64,000 nucleotides of DNA, from the NCBI GenBank assembly GCA_047921175.1, contig JBLRWQ010000005.1, positions 1-64,000 of the forward strand, in the 5' to 3' direction. Shown piece after piece: positions 1 to 8,279 of this stretch; position 1 is the stretch's first letter, and each line of letters starts with the position of its first letter. A program made the position numbers and the translations under genes. Source of the DNA: T1Sed10-7 sp047921175 (GTDB lineage Bacteria > Actinomycetota > Nitriliruptoria > Nitriliruptorales > Nitriliruptoraceae). Under the pieces are notes generated by a model, which was not told the origin of the DNA, ran no database searches, and worked only from the letters and a program-made list of their open reading frames with translations.

Positions 1-1104
1 CCGGGCCAGCACCTCGGCGCGCTGCTCGTCGTCCCACAGCAGGTAGGTGGTCACGTTGGGCAGGATCGGCTCCTCCCCGAGGTAGAACCGGATCAGGTCG
101 GGCACGAAGGCGTAGACGGCCTTGTCGTCCGCGACCCCGTTGCCGATCGCGTTGACGATGGTCACGTTGCCGGCACGCGCCGCGGACAGCAGCCCCGGCA
201 CACCGAGCGCCGAGTCCGCCCGGAACACGACGGGGTCGAGGAAGTCGTCGTCGATGCGGCGGTAGATGACGTCGACCCGCTTGAGCCCCTGGGTGGTGCG
301 GGTGTGGACGACATGGTCCTCGACGACCAGGTCACGGCCCTCGACCAGCTCCACGCCCATCTGCCGGGCCAGGAAGACGTGCTCGAAGTAGGCACTGTTG
401 TAGACCCCGGGGGTGAGCACCACCGCGGTCGGGGTCTCCCCGGCCGACGGTGGCGCCACCTCCTGGAGCGCGCGCAGCAGCATGGGGCCGTAGTGGTCGA
501 CGGGCCGGACCCGCTGCTCCGCGAACGCACGCGGCAGGACCCGGGTCATCGCGGCCCGGTTCTCGAGCACGTAGGACACGCCGGACGGGTTGCGCAGGTT
601 GTCCTCGAGGACCACGTAGCGGCCCTGCTCGTCGCGGACCAGGTCGACCCCGGACACCAGGCAACGGGCGCCGTGGGGCATCGGGATCCCGAAGGCCTCG
701 CGGCGGAACCCCGAGGCGGTCTGCACCAACCAGCGCGGGACGACACCGTCACGGACCGCGGCCTGCTCGCCGACGTAGAGATCCTCCAGGAAGCGGTTCA
801 GGGCGGTGACCCGCTGGATCACACCCGCCTCGACGTGGGACCACTCCTCAGCCGGGATGATCCGCGGCAGCAGGTCCATCGGGAAGGTCCGCTCCACCCC
901 GGCGTCGTCGCCGTAGACGGTGAAGGTGATGCCTGCGGAGCGGAACAGCGCGTCCCGGATGCGCTCACGACGCGCCAGCTCCGTCGGGGTCAGGCCCTCC
1001 AGCCGCTGGACCAGGGCCCGGTAGTGCGGCCGCACCTGGCCGTCCTCGGCCACGACCTCGTCGAAGAAGCCGTCGGTGCGGTAGTCGTCCAGGAGCTCGG
1101 CCAT
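1..1104 (-). CDS. Circularly permuted ATP-grasp protein (partial, C-terminus off the left edge)
   Basis: The protein starts MAELLDDYRTDGFFDEV at an ATG whose complement is at 1102-1104 and stays open to the window edge (368 residues visible). Segments such as MDLLPRIIPAEEW, GVDLVRDEQG, VLEDNLRNPSGVSYVLENR and TPGVYNSAYFEHVFLA are typical of the DUF404/DUF407 circularly permuted ATP-grasp family. In this family the gene is often followed by an alpha-E (DUF403) protein and a transglutaminase-like protein, forming a putative peptide-ligating set; those partners would lie left of position 1 and are not visible. The precise reaction is unknown. The family call is secure; substrate is inference. 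Confidence 0.88.
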   Translation of the reverse strand, partial: MAELLDDYRTDGFFDEVVAEDGQVRPHYRALVQRLEGLTPTELARRERIRDALFRSAGITFTVYGDDAGVERTFPMDLLPRIIPAEEWSHVEAGVIQRVTALNRFLEDLYVGEQAAVRDGVVPRWLVQTASGFRREAFGIPMPHGARCLVSGVDLVRDEQGRYVVLEDNLRNPSGVSYVLENRAAMTRVLPRAFAEQRVRPVDHYGPMLLRALQEVAPPSAGETPTAVVLTPGVYNSAYFEHVFLARQMGVELVEGRDLVVEDHVVHTRTTQGLKRVDVIYRRIDDDFLDPVVFRADSALGVPGLLSAARAGNVTIVNAIGNGVADDKAVYAFVPDLIRFYLGEEPILPNVTTYLLWDDEQRAEVLAR

Positions 1105-1274
1105 GGCGCGCACGCTACCCGTGACCCACAGGTGCCGCCGTGGGACCGCATCGACCACCCTGAGCGACCGACAAACACGCTCTGTTGCATCAAGGTCGGG
1201 GCGGTCCGCGCCGATGCTCCTGACAGGCCGGCAGGTCGCCGGTGGAGGGCCAGCAGGCCTTGCGGAGGTACGGG

Positions 1275-1499
1275 ATGGACCTGATGCCGGATCATCGCGT
1301 GTGGACCGTCGCCGCGCCGAGCGGTCGACAGGTGCTGCTCGATCCCCGGCAGCACCGCACCCACGTGGTCCGGCGCCTGCTGGCGTCCGGGATCTCGGCC
1401 CCGACGCTGCGCGCGATCGTGCCGGAATGGTCCGGCGACATCTCCCGGATCGACGCGGAACTGCACGACCGCGGCGCCCGGATCGTCCACGTCGGCTGA
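1275..1499 (+). CDS. Small protein of unknown function (74 aa)
   Basis: A 74-residue ORF beginning MDLMPDHRVWTVAAPSG, preceded by a good ribosome binding site GGAGG (1264-1268) six bases before the ATG. An in-frame ATG 33 bases upstream (1242) is possible but has no comparable site. Codon use has G/C-rich third positions like its neighbours. It has no signal peptide, membrane segment or recognised motif; it contains a helical stretch near HVVRRLLASGISAPTLRAIV. It lies between a divergent ATP-grasp gene and a co-directional reductase 93 bases downstream. I do not recognise the family. Confidence 0.5.
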   Translation: MDLMPDHRVWTVAAPSGRQVLLDPRQHRTHVVRRLLASGISAPTLRAIVPEWSGDISRIDAELHDRGARIVHVG

Positions 1500-1592
1500 G
1501 CACGCCGGTCGTGGCGCCGGGTGGCGGCCCACAGCAGCGGGTGTGGCAGGCTCCCGACCTCGGGCGGGTCGTGACCCCGCCCGCGGGGAGGC

Positions 1593-2507
1593 GTGACGAT
1601 GACGAGCAGCGCGGCGCCGCTGACCGGTCGGCGGGTCCTGATCACCGGCGGTTCCCGCGGCCTCGGGGCCGCCACCGCCCGACGGCTCGCCGGGATGGGT
1701 GCCGAGGTGCTCCTCACCTACCGCACCCGGGTGGAGGAGGCCGACGCGGTCGTGGCCGCGTGCGAGGCGCTCACGCCGGGGGCGCGGGCCGAGCAGCTCG
1801 ACCTGCTGGAGGAGGACAGCGTGCGGGCGCTGTTCGCCCGCCTCACCGAGCGAGGCGAGCAGCTGGACGTGGTCATCGCCAACGCCGCGGCCACGGCCTT
1901 CAAGCCGCTGCTGGAGCTGAAGCTGCACCAGATCGACAAGACCTTCGCCATCACCGTGCGCCACTTCCTGCTGCTCGTGCAGCTCGCCTTCCCGCTGCTC
2001 GAGCCGCGCGGGGGCCGCATCGTGGCGATCAGCGGCGCGGACACGGTCGGCTACATCCCCGGGCACGGCCTGCTGGCGGCCGCGAAGGCCTCGATGGAGA
2101 CCCTCGTGCGTTACCTGGCCTGCGAGCTCGGCCCGCTCGGGGTGACCGCGGTGGGGGTGCTGCCGGGCTACATCGACACCGAGTCGATCCAGCTCATGGC
2201 GGGCCCCTACCACGACAAGCTGAAGGCCGCCGAGGAGCTGACCCACCCGCTGAGGACCGCCGCCACCCCGCAGGACGCGTCCGAGGTGGTGGCGCTCGTC
2301 TGCCTCCCGGAAGCCCGCTGGCTCAACGGACAGGTGGTCCAGAACGACGGTGGCGGCCTGTTCGCCTACACGGGACGGTTCGGCGCGGCCTGGGCGATGC
2401 TGCCCGACGAGGCCCTGGCGGGCCACACGCCGGCGCCGGACACCCGTGATGCACCGATGCTGCAGCGCACCGACGCACCGCGCCGGTCAGCCGATCCCGC
2501 GCCGTAG
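1593..2507 (+). CDS. Short-chain dehydrogenase/reductase, FabL-like, with altered catalytic site
   Basis: 304 aa Rossmann-fold SDR. The cofactor motif TGGSRGLG lies at residues 18-25, ANAAA near 96-100, catalytic-type Ser147 (AISG) and Lys165 (AAAK). Segment order, including LVRYLACELGPLGV and the closing NDGGG, matches the FabL/enoyl-ACP-reductase-like branch, which uses a Tyr-x6-Lys pair. Here the position seven before Lys165 is His158 and the classical position four before it is Leu161; the only nearby tyrosine is Tyr154. The last ~40 residues are a Pro/Arg-rich tail. It ends by overlapping the 3' end of the opposing helicase gene by 21 bp. The enoyl-ACP reductase role is inference; the fold is certain. 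Confidence 0.8.
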   Translation: MTMTSSAAPLTGRRVLITGGSRGLGAATARRLAGMGAEVLLTYRTRVEEADAVVAACEALTPGARAEQLDLLEEDSVRALFARLTERGEQLDVVIANAAATAFKPLLELKLHQIDKTFAITVRHFLLLVQLAFPLLEPRGGRIVAISGADTVGYIPGHGLLAAAKASMETLVRYLACELGPLGVTAVGVLPGYIDTESIQLMAGPYHDKLKAAEELTHPLRTAATPQDASEVVALVCLPEARWLNGQVVQNDGGGLFAYTGRFGAAWAMLPDEALAGHTPAPDTRDAPMLQRTDAPRRSADPAP

Positions 2508-4637
2508 CCGGACCTCGAGCCCCGTGGACCGCTCGCGGGGGCGGTCCTGGCGCACCGCCGCACGCAGGGCAGCCTGCTGGCCGACGACGATGAGCGCCCG
2601 CTCGGCCCGGGTGATCGCGGTGTAGACCAGGTTGCGCCACAGCATCGCCTGGTGGGACCGGTCGAGCACGAGCACGACCACCGGCCACTCCCCCCCCTGC
2701 GCCTTGTGGACCGTGAGCGCCCAGGCGGGCGTGAGATCCCGCACCGCGGCGCCCTCGATCCCGACGGCGCCACGCGGGAACTGCACGGTCAGCCGGCCGC
2801 GGCGCCGGTCGAGGTCCACGACGCGTCCGACGTCGCCGTTGGCGAGGTCACGCTCCGGGTCGTTGCGGGTCTGCAGCACCCGATCACCGACCTGGAACCC
2901 CCCGACGGCCGGCGCACCCGGCGCCGGGTTGAGCGCGGCCTTGAGCCCCGCGTTCAGCGCATCGACGCCGACCGGCCCGCGGTAGACCGGCGCCAGCACC
3001 TGGACGTCGTCGGGGTCGACACCGAGGTGGTCGGGGACCCGCACGGCCACGGCCTGCACCACCCGGGGCACGATGCGGCCACGATCCGGTTCCTCGGCCA
3101 GGAACACGTCCCCGTCCACGCCGCGCAGCGCCGGCTCCTGGCCCGCCAGCACCTGCCCGGCCAGCTGCACGATCCGGCTCCCGGCGGCCTGCCGGTGGAT
3201 CTCGGTCAGGGTGGTCACCGGGACGGCGTCGGAGGCGATGAGATCGCGCAGCACGTCCCCCGGACCGACCGAGGGCAGCTGGGCCGGGTCGCCCACCAGC
3301 ACGAGGTGGGCGCCGTCCTCGACCGCCGCGACCAGCTGCGCGGCGAGCCAGGTGTCGCACATCGAGACCTCGTCGGCCACGACCAGGTCGTAGGGCACCT
3401 GCTCGGCCGGGCCGTACCGGAAGCGGAACCCACCCGCCCCGTCGGGTCGGGCCTCCAGCAGCCGGTGGATCGTCGTTGCGGGCCGCCCGACCAGCTCCTC
3501 GAGCCGCTTCGCCGCCCGGCCGGTGGGCGCACACAGCACGACGTGACGGTCGGCGTCCTCCGCGCAGCGGACCAGCTCCTGGACGGTACGCGTCTTGCCG
3601 GTGCCCGGGCCACCGGTCAGCACCGAGACGCCGCTGACCAGGGCGGTCCGGATCGCCGCCTGCTGCCCGGGTGTCAGCTCGGGGTCGAGCGCCAGGTCGG
3701 CGGCGAGCCCCGTCAGCCGGAGCGGGCGGGCCTCGGCGAGCCGCAGCACCTGCTCGGCGAGCTGCTGCTCGGTGCGCTGCGCCGCCGGGGTCGTGACGAT
3801 GCGCGCGCCCGCCAGCTCCTCGGTGAGCAGGGTGCCGGCCGCCAGCGCCCGTGCGAGGCCGTCGGCCGCCAGGATCGCGTCGACGCCGAGCAGCTGCGCG
3901 GCGGCTGCCACACACCGGTCCCACCGCAGGTGCTCGTGCCCGTCGCGGCGGCGCGCAGCCGTGACCGCCGCCACCGCCCCGGCCGCCAGTCGGGCGGGGT
4001 CGGTCAGCTCCCGACCGAGGTGGCGGGCCAGCCGGTCGACGTGCGCGAAGCGGGCCCGGTCCGCCTCCAGCAGGAGGTAGGGGTCGCTGCGGGCGATCGG
4101 CACCGCGTCGACCTGGAAGCGGTGGTGGACGCTGAGCACCACCTCGTGCGGCCACGCGACCGGCTCGACCAGCCGGACCAGGTCCGCCAGGGCCCGGCCC
4201 TCGGCCCAGGCCCGTCGCAGCGTCTCGGCCTCCTGCGCGCTCAGGCCGGCCTCGGCGACCAGCCGGTCCGGTTCGCGGTCCAGGACGCGGCCGGCCCCGG
4301 ACCCGAAGGCGGTCAGCACCCGGGTGCGGGCCGCCTCGGGCACCTCGGCGAACCGTTCGCCCCGGAGGTAGGCGGCCAACCCGGCCACCGTGGTCGGCGT
4401 GACGTGCTCGTAGAGCAGGGCGTCGAAGGTGCGTCCGTGCCGGGGGTGGGTCGCCCACCGACCGACGAGCCGGACGTGATCGCCCTCACGCAGGCCGGCC
4501 AGCGGCCCCGCGCAGCGCGCGCCGGGGCCGTCGTCGGCCTGCACCTCGACCACGCCGAACCCGGTCACGGGATCGGCGTGGTAGGTACCGACGACCTCGC
4601 CGGTCAGCTGCTCGTCGCCGAGCAGCGTGTCCGTCAC
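2487..4637 (-). CDS. RecD2-type SF1B DNA helicase (AAA family ATPase)
   Basis: 716 aa. An N-terminal OB-like region (about 1-80) precedes helix-hairpin-helix-type segments and then the SF1 helicase core: Walker A GGPGTGKT (342-349), Walker B DEVSM (422-426), motif III VLVGDPAQLPSVGPG (about 446-460), VHKAQG (643-648) and YTAITRA (672-678). This is the RecD2/RecD-like 5'-3' helicase arrangement, expected to act in DNA repair without RecBC. The start is GTG at 4635-4637, overlapping the stop of the upstream membrane-protein gene as GTGA, so translation is probably coupled. The C-terminus overlaps the opposing SDR gene by 21 bp. Confidence 0.93.
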   Translation of the reverse strand: MTDTLLGDEQLTGEVVGTYHADPVTGFGVVEVQADDGPGARCAGPLAGLREGDHVRLVGRWATHPRHGRTFDALLYEHVTPTTVAGLAAYLRGERFAEVPEAARTRVLTAFGSGAGRVLDREPDRLVAEAGLSAQEAETLRRAWAEGRALADLVRLVEPVAWPHEVVLSVHHRFQVDAVPIARSDPYLLLEADRARFAHVDRLARHLGRELTDPARLAAGAVAAVTAARRRDGHEHLRWDRCVAAAAQLLGVDAILAADGLARALAAGTLLTEELAGARIVTTPAAQRTEQQLAEQVLRLAEARPLRLTGLAADLALDPELTPGQQAAIRTALVSGVSVLTGGPGTGKTRTVQELVRCAEDADRHVVLCAPTGRAAKRLEELVGRPATTIHRLLEARPDGAGGFRFRYGPAEQVPYDLVVADEVSMCDTWLAAQLVAAVEDGAHLVLVGDPAQLPSVGPGDVLRDLIASDAVPVTTLTEIHRQAAGSRIVQLAGQVLAGQEPALRGVDGDVFLAEEPDRGRIVPRVVQAVAVRVPDHLGVDPDDVQVLAPVYRGPVGVDALNAGLKAALNPAPGAPAVGGFQVGDRVLQTRNDPERDLANGDVGRVVDLDRRRGRLTVQFPRGAVGIEGAAVRDLTPAWALTVHKAQGGEWPVVVLVLDRSHQAMLWRNLVYTAITRAERALIVVGQQAALRAAVRQDRPRERSTGLEVRLRRGIG

Positions 4638-5416
4638 CGCGTGTCCTCGGCCCCGGCCCCGGTGTCCGCGTCCTCGGGCACGTCCGGGGCGTCGTCCGAA
4701 CCCGGCCCCACCGGCTCCGCCACCGGCGTCGGCTCCGTCAGGTGCGCCCGGAGATCGGCCGGCTCGTAGGGGACGGCAGCGGGCTCACGCTGGCCCAGCA
4801 GCCACCCGAGCAGCAGCCCGACCCCGAAACCCGCCCCGGTCCAGGCCGCGGTCCGCAGGCCCCGCCGACGCCGATCCCGCTTGGACGGCGGCACGCTGGC
4901 CACGAGCTCCCTGGCCCGCTCGCCCGCAACGACGCCTCGGTCGGCCACGTCGTCGGCCAGCGAGCCGACCTGCGACAGGGCCCGGACGAGCAGCTTCGGC
5001 AGCGCCAGCAGCACACCGAGCAGCGCGTTGACCGCCTGCCAGAGCCCTCGCTGTGCCCGCGGCCGCAGGCGGTCCATGTCCATGGGGAGGTCCTCCTCCA
5101 GGTCGTGCCAGCGGCGGGTCAGGTCCTCGCGGGCCTGCTCGGCACGCTGGGTGATCACCGGGCCGGCCCGGTCGGCCAGCTCACCTCCGGTCGCCCGCGC
5201 CCAGGTGGCGAGCTCCGCCCCCTGGGTCCGGGCCCGCTCGCCCATCGCGTCGCGCACCAGCTCGAGCCGCTCGGCCAGCGCTGCGCGGGCGGCCTCGACC
5301 CGGGCATCGGCCTCGGCCCGGTCACGCCGCGCGCTCCGGGTCGCATCCAGCTCCTCGACGAGGGCGTCCGCGGCCTCCGCGGCCTCCTCGAGATCGATCG
5401 GATCCACGCTCGCCAC
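4634..5416 (-). CDS. Membrane-anchored coiled-coil protein of unknown function
   Basis: 260 aa from a GTG start (5414-5416) preceded by AGGAGG on the minus strand; longer in-frame starts exist but lack this site and add a low-complexity leader. Residues 1-110 are Ala/Glu/Arg-rich and predicted coiled coil (EEAAEAADALVEELD). An amphipathic or re-entrant helix lies near 126-145, then a basic segment (SKRDRRRRG, 178-186) and one membrane span at about 188-208 (GAGFGVGLLLGWLLG). The tail is acidic and Pro-rich. It is coupled to the RecD2-type helicase by a 4-nt overlap, which is conspicuous because the two products have no obvious common role. Family not recognised. Confidence 0.72.
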   Translation of the reverse strand: MASVDPIDLEEAAEAADALVEELDATRSARRDRAEADARVEAARAALAERLELVRDAMGERARTQGAELATWARATGGELADRAGPVITQRAEQAREDLTRRWHDLEEDLPMDMDRLRPRAQRGLWQAVNALLGVLLALPKLLVRALSQVGSLADDVADRGVVAGERARELVASVPPSKRDRRRRGLRTAAWTGAGFGVGLLLGWLLGQREPAAVPYEPADLRAHLTEPTPVAEPVGPGSDDAPDVPEDADTGAGAEDTR

Positions 5417-5492
5417 GTCAGCCTCCTGGTCGTCACCTTGACCGTAGTCCACGCGCCGGGTGGGCGGCACGCCCGCTGCCACCGGCCGCTGG

Positions 5493-6527
5493 TCAGCGGT
5501 CGGGGAGCTCGACGCTCGCGCGGGACCAGCGCAGGTCGGTGCGCACGGCGAGGTGGTCGAGCAGGGTCCCTGCACGTCCGAGCTGGCTCGCGGCGACCAT
5601 CGTCGCTGCTGCGGCGGGGGACGACCCCGCCGCAGCCCGCGCGGCCACCAGCCGCCCCGTCAGGAGCACCGCCACCTCGGCGGTGCCCCGAACCGGGTCG
5701 TGCCCGTAGGCCCAGGCCCGTCCGAGCCTGCGGCCATCCCGGACCTCGACGACGCAGCCCCAGCGTCGTGCGGCCGACCCCGCGACACCGGGCGCGGGCC
5801 GGGGACGGAGGAGCCGCCGCTCGAACCACCGCTGACCCCAGCGGGTCCGGGCGAGGTTCGCCTCGGCCTGGAGCCACTCGGCCCGCCAGCCCGGCAGCGC
5901 CTCGTAGGTGCGGATGGTCGCCGCCTCGGGGTGGTGCAGGGGGATCGAGTACACCTCGCCGCCCGGGACCCCGGCCGCGTGCGACGGGCCGACCGGGCGG
6001 GGGAACCAGGCCAGGCGGCGCGCCGCACCCGCCGGCTCCTCGACCCGCCGGCCGTCGACCCGAGCGAGCGCGGGGACCGTGAGGCTGGCCAGCTGCGCCC
6101 GCCGCTCCCCCGGGGTAGCCGCAGCGCGGCCGCCCCCTGCGGTGTAGGTGACGTGGACCTCCTCCACCTGGTCGAGGTCGGCCGCCGCGACCGAGGCGAG
6201 CAGGTCCCCGATCGCCCAGCGCACGCCCGCACCGGCCACGATCCGGCCGCCCCGGCCCGGCGCGTGGGCCGCCGCCACCTCGTGGAGCCAGGCCACCTGA
6301 CCCGGATCGCGGTCCACGTCCACGACGTCGCGGCCCGCGTCGAGCGCCGTGAGGATCGTGGCACGCACCGCCTCGCTGGCACCGGCGACGACCAGCAGCG
6401 GCACCGCCGGGTCAGCACCGACCGCCGCCCCGCGCTCGATGGCGAGGTACTCGGTCCCGGCGTCGCGCAGCGCCGCGCCCACCCGCTCCCCGACGCATCC
6501 CGTTGCGCCCAGTACCGCGACCTGCAT
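5493..6527 (-). CDS. Saccharopine-dehydrogenase-like NAD(P)-binding protein
   Basis: 344 aa starting MQVAVLGATGCVGERVG, an N-terminal Rossmann dinucleotide-binding motif (GATGCVG). The start ATG (6525-6527) has a GGGGAG site upstream. Later features (VVDVDRDPGQ, GAGVRWAIGDLLA, HVTYTAGGGRAA, TGRLVAARAA) match saccharopine dehydrogenase/trans-acting enoyl-reductase-like oxidoreductases of actinobacteria. The substrate cannot be told. The gene is divergent from the next gene to the right and lies 76 bp beyond the start of the coiled-coil gene; no operon partner is evident. Confidence 0.8.
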   Translation of the reverse strand: MQVAVLGATGCVGERVGAALRDAGTEYLAIERGAAVGADPAVPLLVVAGASEAVRATILTALDAGRDVVDVDRDPGQVAWLHEVAAAHAPGRGGRIVAGAGVRWAIGDLLASVAAADLDQVEEVHVTYTAGGGRAAATPGERRAQLASLTVPALARVDGRRVEEPAGAARRLAWFPRPVGPSHAAGVPGGEVYSIPLHHPEAATIRTYEALPGWRAEWLQAEANLARTRWGQRWFERRLLRPRPAPGVAGSAARRWGCVVEVRDGRRLGRAWAYGHDPVRGTAEVAVLLTGRLVAARAAAGSSPAAAATMVAASQLGRAGTLLDHLAVRTDLRWSRASVELPDR

Positions 6528-6640
6528 GGCTGCTCCCCGGCCGGTGCCGGTCAGGCTACGTGCCGTTGCAGGTGCGTGACTCGGCCGGCGCCTGCTGCGA
6601 GGATGCACGCGCCCCCGCTTCCGCCCGCGCGAGGCCCCCG

Positions 6641-7018
6641 TTGTCCGTCACCGCCCCGCCGCTGCCCGACGGCGCCGTGCTGCTGCGGCTGCCCGCCGCC
6701 GGGCGGTCGTGGCCGGAGACGCTCCCCGCGGTCCCCTCGGGCGACACGGTCACCGTCACCGTGGGGCGCGCGGACCTGCTCCCCGAGGGCCACGCCGCCG
6801 CGGATCGGGGGTACGTGGTCGTCGGAGCCGCCAGCGACACCCGGCCCCTGGGCGACGTCGTCGACCTGCTCATCCTCCCGGAGCTCCAGCAGCGCGCACC
6901 CGCATGGTGGGGCGAGCTGCTGGGCCGGGCGAACCGGGCCTTCGACCTGCGGCTCGGCCCCGTGCAGCACGTCCTCGGGGCGGAGCTGGCCATGCACGCC
7001 AGAGCGCTGGCGAGGTAG
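6641..7018 (+). CDS. Hypothetical protein
   Basis: The open frame from a TTG at 6641 gives LSVTAPPLPDGAVLL and about 125 aa; an ATG at 6503 is in frame but would overlap the divergent gene's start and adds an Arg/Cys-rich leader. The body has G/C-rich third positions and an alternating hydrophobic pattern (VLLRLPAAGRSWP, GDTVTVTVG, GDVVDLLILPEL) compatible with a small folded beta-rich domain. No motif or membrane segment is recognised. The start is uncertain. A perfect 8-bp palindrome follows the stop by 31 bases. Confidence 0.5.
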   Translation: MSVTAPPLPDGAVLLRLPAAGRSWPETLPAVPSGDTVTVTVGRADLLPEGHAAADRGYVVVGAASDTRPLGDVVDLLILPELQQRAPAWWGELLGRANRAFDLRLGPVQHVLGAELAMHARALAR

Positions 7019-7049
7019 CAGCTACCCGTCGCGGCAACGGTCCGGCCGC

Positions 7050-7071
7050 AGCAAGCGGCAGAACGCTTGCT
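7050..7071. repeat. Perfect inverted repeat, possible terminator or operator
   Basis: AGCAAGCG (7050-7057) and CGCTTGCT (7064-7071) are perfect complements around a 6-base spacer. It sits 31 bp past the preceding stop codon and about 240 bp before the lysine-rich gene. There is no T-run after it, so a terminator call is weak; an operator is equally possible. Confidence 0.5.
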
Positions 7072-7134
7072 GGTGCGAGCGCACAGGGTCAAGAGCGCCG
7101 TCGGAACGGGCGGTGGCCGACCGTCCGTCCCGAA

Positions 7135-7177
7135 GTGCTTGCGGAAGTACGCACCTATCGCGTACCTTCGTAAGCAC
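7135..7177. promoter_or_regulatory. Long near-perfect palindrome upstream of the lysine-rich protein gene
   Basis: The left arm 7135-7152 and right arm 7160-7177 are complementary at 15 of 18 positions around the 7-base spacer ACCTATC. Each arm contains the ends GTGCTT/AAGCAC and the core GTACGC/GCGTAC. It lies 130 bp before the ATG of the lysine-rich gene in a 291-bp intergenic region that holds no ORF. It is most simply an operator for a dimeric regulator or a strong 5'-leader hairpin. Confidence 0.55.
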
Positions 7178-7309
7178 CCCGGATGGTGATGTCCGGCGAG
7201 GGGACGGCGTCCACGGTGGGCGTGTCCGGATGACACCCCCACCCGGCTCCCACGCGGTCCCCTCCCCGGACCTCACCACCTCGATCCGATCCCCGCTGGA
7301 GGAACAGAC

Positions 7310-8143
7310 ATGGCCGAGACCACCACCACGGCCCGTCCCGCTGCCAAGAAGACGGCGAAGAAGACGGCCGCCCGCAAGACCACCGGCACGGCCGCTGCGC
7401 GCAAGCCTGCGGCCAAGAAGACCACCCGCAAGGCGACCGCGAAGAAGACCGCGGCCCGCCGGCCCGCGACCCCGAAGACCCCGAGCCTGCGTGAGCGCGA
7501 GCTCAAGGTCCTGCTGGAGGACGCCGGCTACGCGACCGCCGGGATCGTCGGCGACGTGGTCGAGTACGCGAAGGGCATCCCGAGCCGCGTGGAGCGGCTG
7601 CGGGACGACGCCGAGCACCTCGCCGAGGACGCACCGGAGAAGCTCAAGGGCCTGCGCGACGTGCCGGAGAAGGCCGAGAAGACCCTCGCCGACCTACGCA
7701 AGCGGCTCGAGAAGGACGCGGAGCGCTACCTCAAGACCTTCGAGAAGCGCTTCGACGCCAAGGCCAAGGAAGGCCGCAAGCTCGCCGACGACGTCCGCAA
7801 GGACGAGCGCATCGACAAGGTCCTCACCCAGGCCGGCAACGCCCGCTCGCAGCTCAAGGGTGCCTTCACCTCCGTGACCAAGACCGCGGACGTGGCCGTC
7901 GAGACGGCCCACAAGCAGGCCGAGAACGTCACCACGCAGGCCAAGGCCACCACGACCACCGCCCGCAAGGCCGTCGACGAGACCGTCGCCAAGGCCAAGG
8001 GCACCGTGACCGCCGCCAAGGGCGCCGCCGAGGAGACCGTCAAGGCCACCGGCGAGCAGGTCGAGCAGGCCAAGCAGCAGACGAAGGCCGCCGCGACCTC
8101 GGTCAGGAAGACCGCTGAGGCCGCCGGCGACGCCACCGCCTGA
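7310..8143 (+). CDS. Lysine/alanine-rich histone-H1-like and coiled-coil protein (HBHA-like in style)
   Basis: 277 aa; ATG preceded by GGAGG. Residues 1-62 are built from AAKKTAKK/ARKPAAKK-type repeats like the tails of histone H1-like and mycobacterial nucleoid proteins. Residues about 65-205 are a charged helical region (DDAEHLAEDAPEKLKGL, LRKRLEKDAERYLK), and 205-277 are an Ala/Thr/Lys repeat region (KAKGTVTAAKGAAEETVKATG). The order basic tail then coiled coil is the reverse of heparin-binding haemagglutinin, where the Lys-rich tail is C-terminal. Likely roles are DNA binding or compaction, or surface/lipid-inclusion binding; these are inference. It is monocistronic, with a palindrome upstream and a strong hairpin downstream. 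Confidence 0.82.
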   Translation: MAETTTTARPAAKKTAKKTAARKTTGTAAARKPAAKKTTRKATAKKTAARRPATPKTPSLRERELKVLLEDAGYATAGIVGDVVEYAKGIPSRVERLRDDAEHLAEDAPEKLKGLRDVPEKAEKTLADLRKRLEKDAERYLKTFEKRFDAKAKEGRKLADDVRKDERIDKVLTQAGNARSQLKGAFTSVTKTADVAVETAHKQAENVTTQAKATTTTARKAVDETVAKAKGTVTAAKGAAEETVKATGEQVEQAKQQTKAAATSVRKTAEAAGDATA

Positions 8144-8187
8144 CCCCACTCCCCCGGCACCGGGACCTGCCACCCGGTGCGCTCCCT

Positions 8188-8222
8188 GAGGCCCGTCCCG
8201 CGCACGTCGCGGGGCGGGCCTC
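8188..8222 (+). terminator. Rho-independent-like hairpin
   Basis: The arms 8188-8202 and 8208-8222 pair over 15 bp with a single G-T position (GAGGCCCG...CGGGCCTC) and a 5-base loop. It follows the lysine-rich gene stop by 45 bp. It lacks a clear T tract, as is common for actinobacterial terminators. Confidence 0.7.
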
Positions 8223-8279
8223 TCGGCGTCCCCGGACCGGTGGGGAGTACCCTGCCGCCGGCCGACACACGAGGGACCG

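Noticed and set aside
2652..4769. Long plus-strand open frame opposite the helicase
   Set aside because: Translation is rich in Gly, Arg, Gln and His without domain features; the opposite strand has all helicase motifs.
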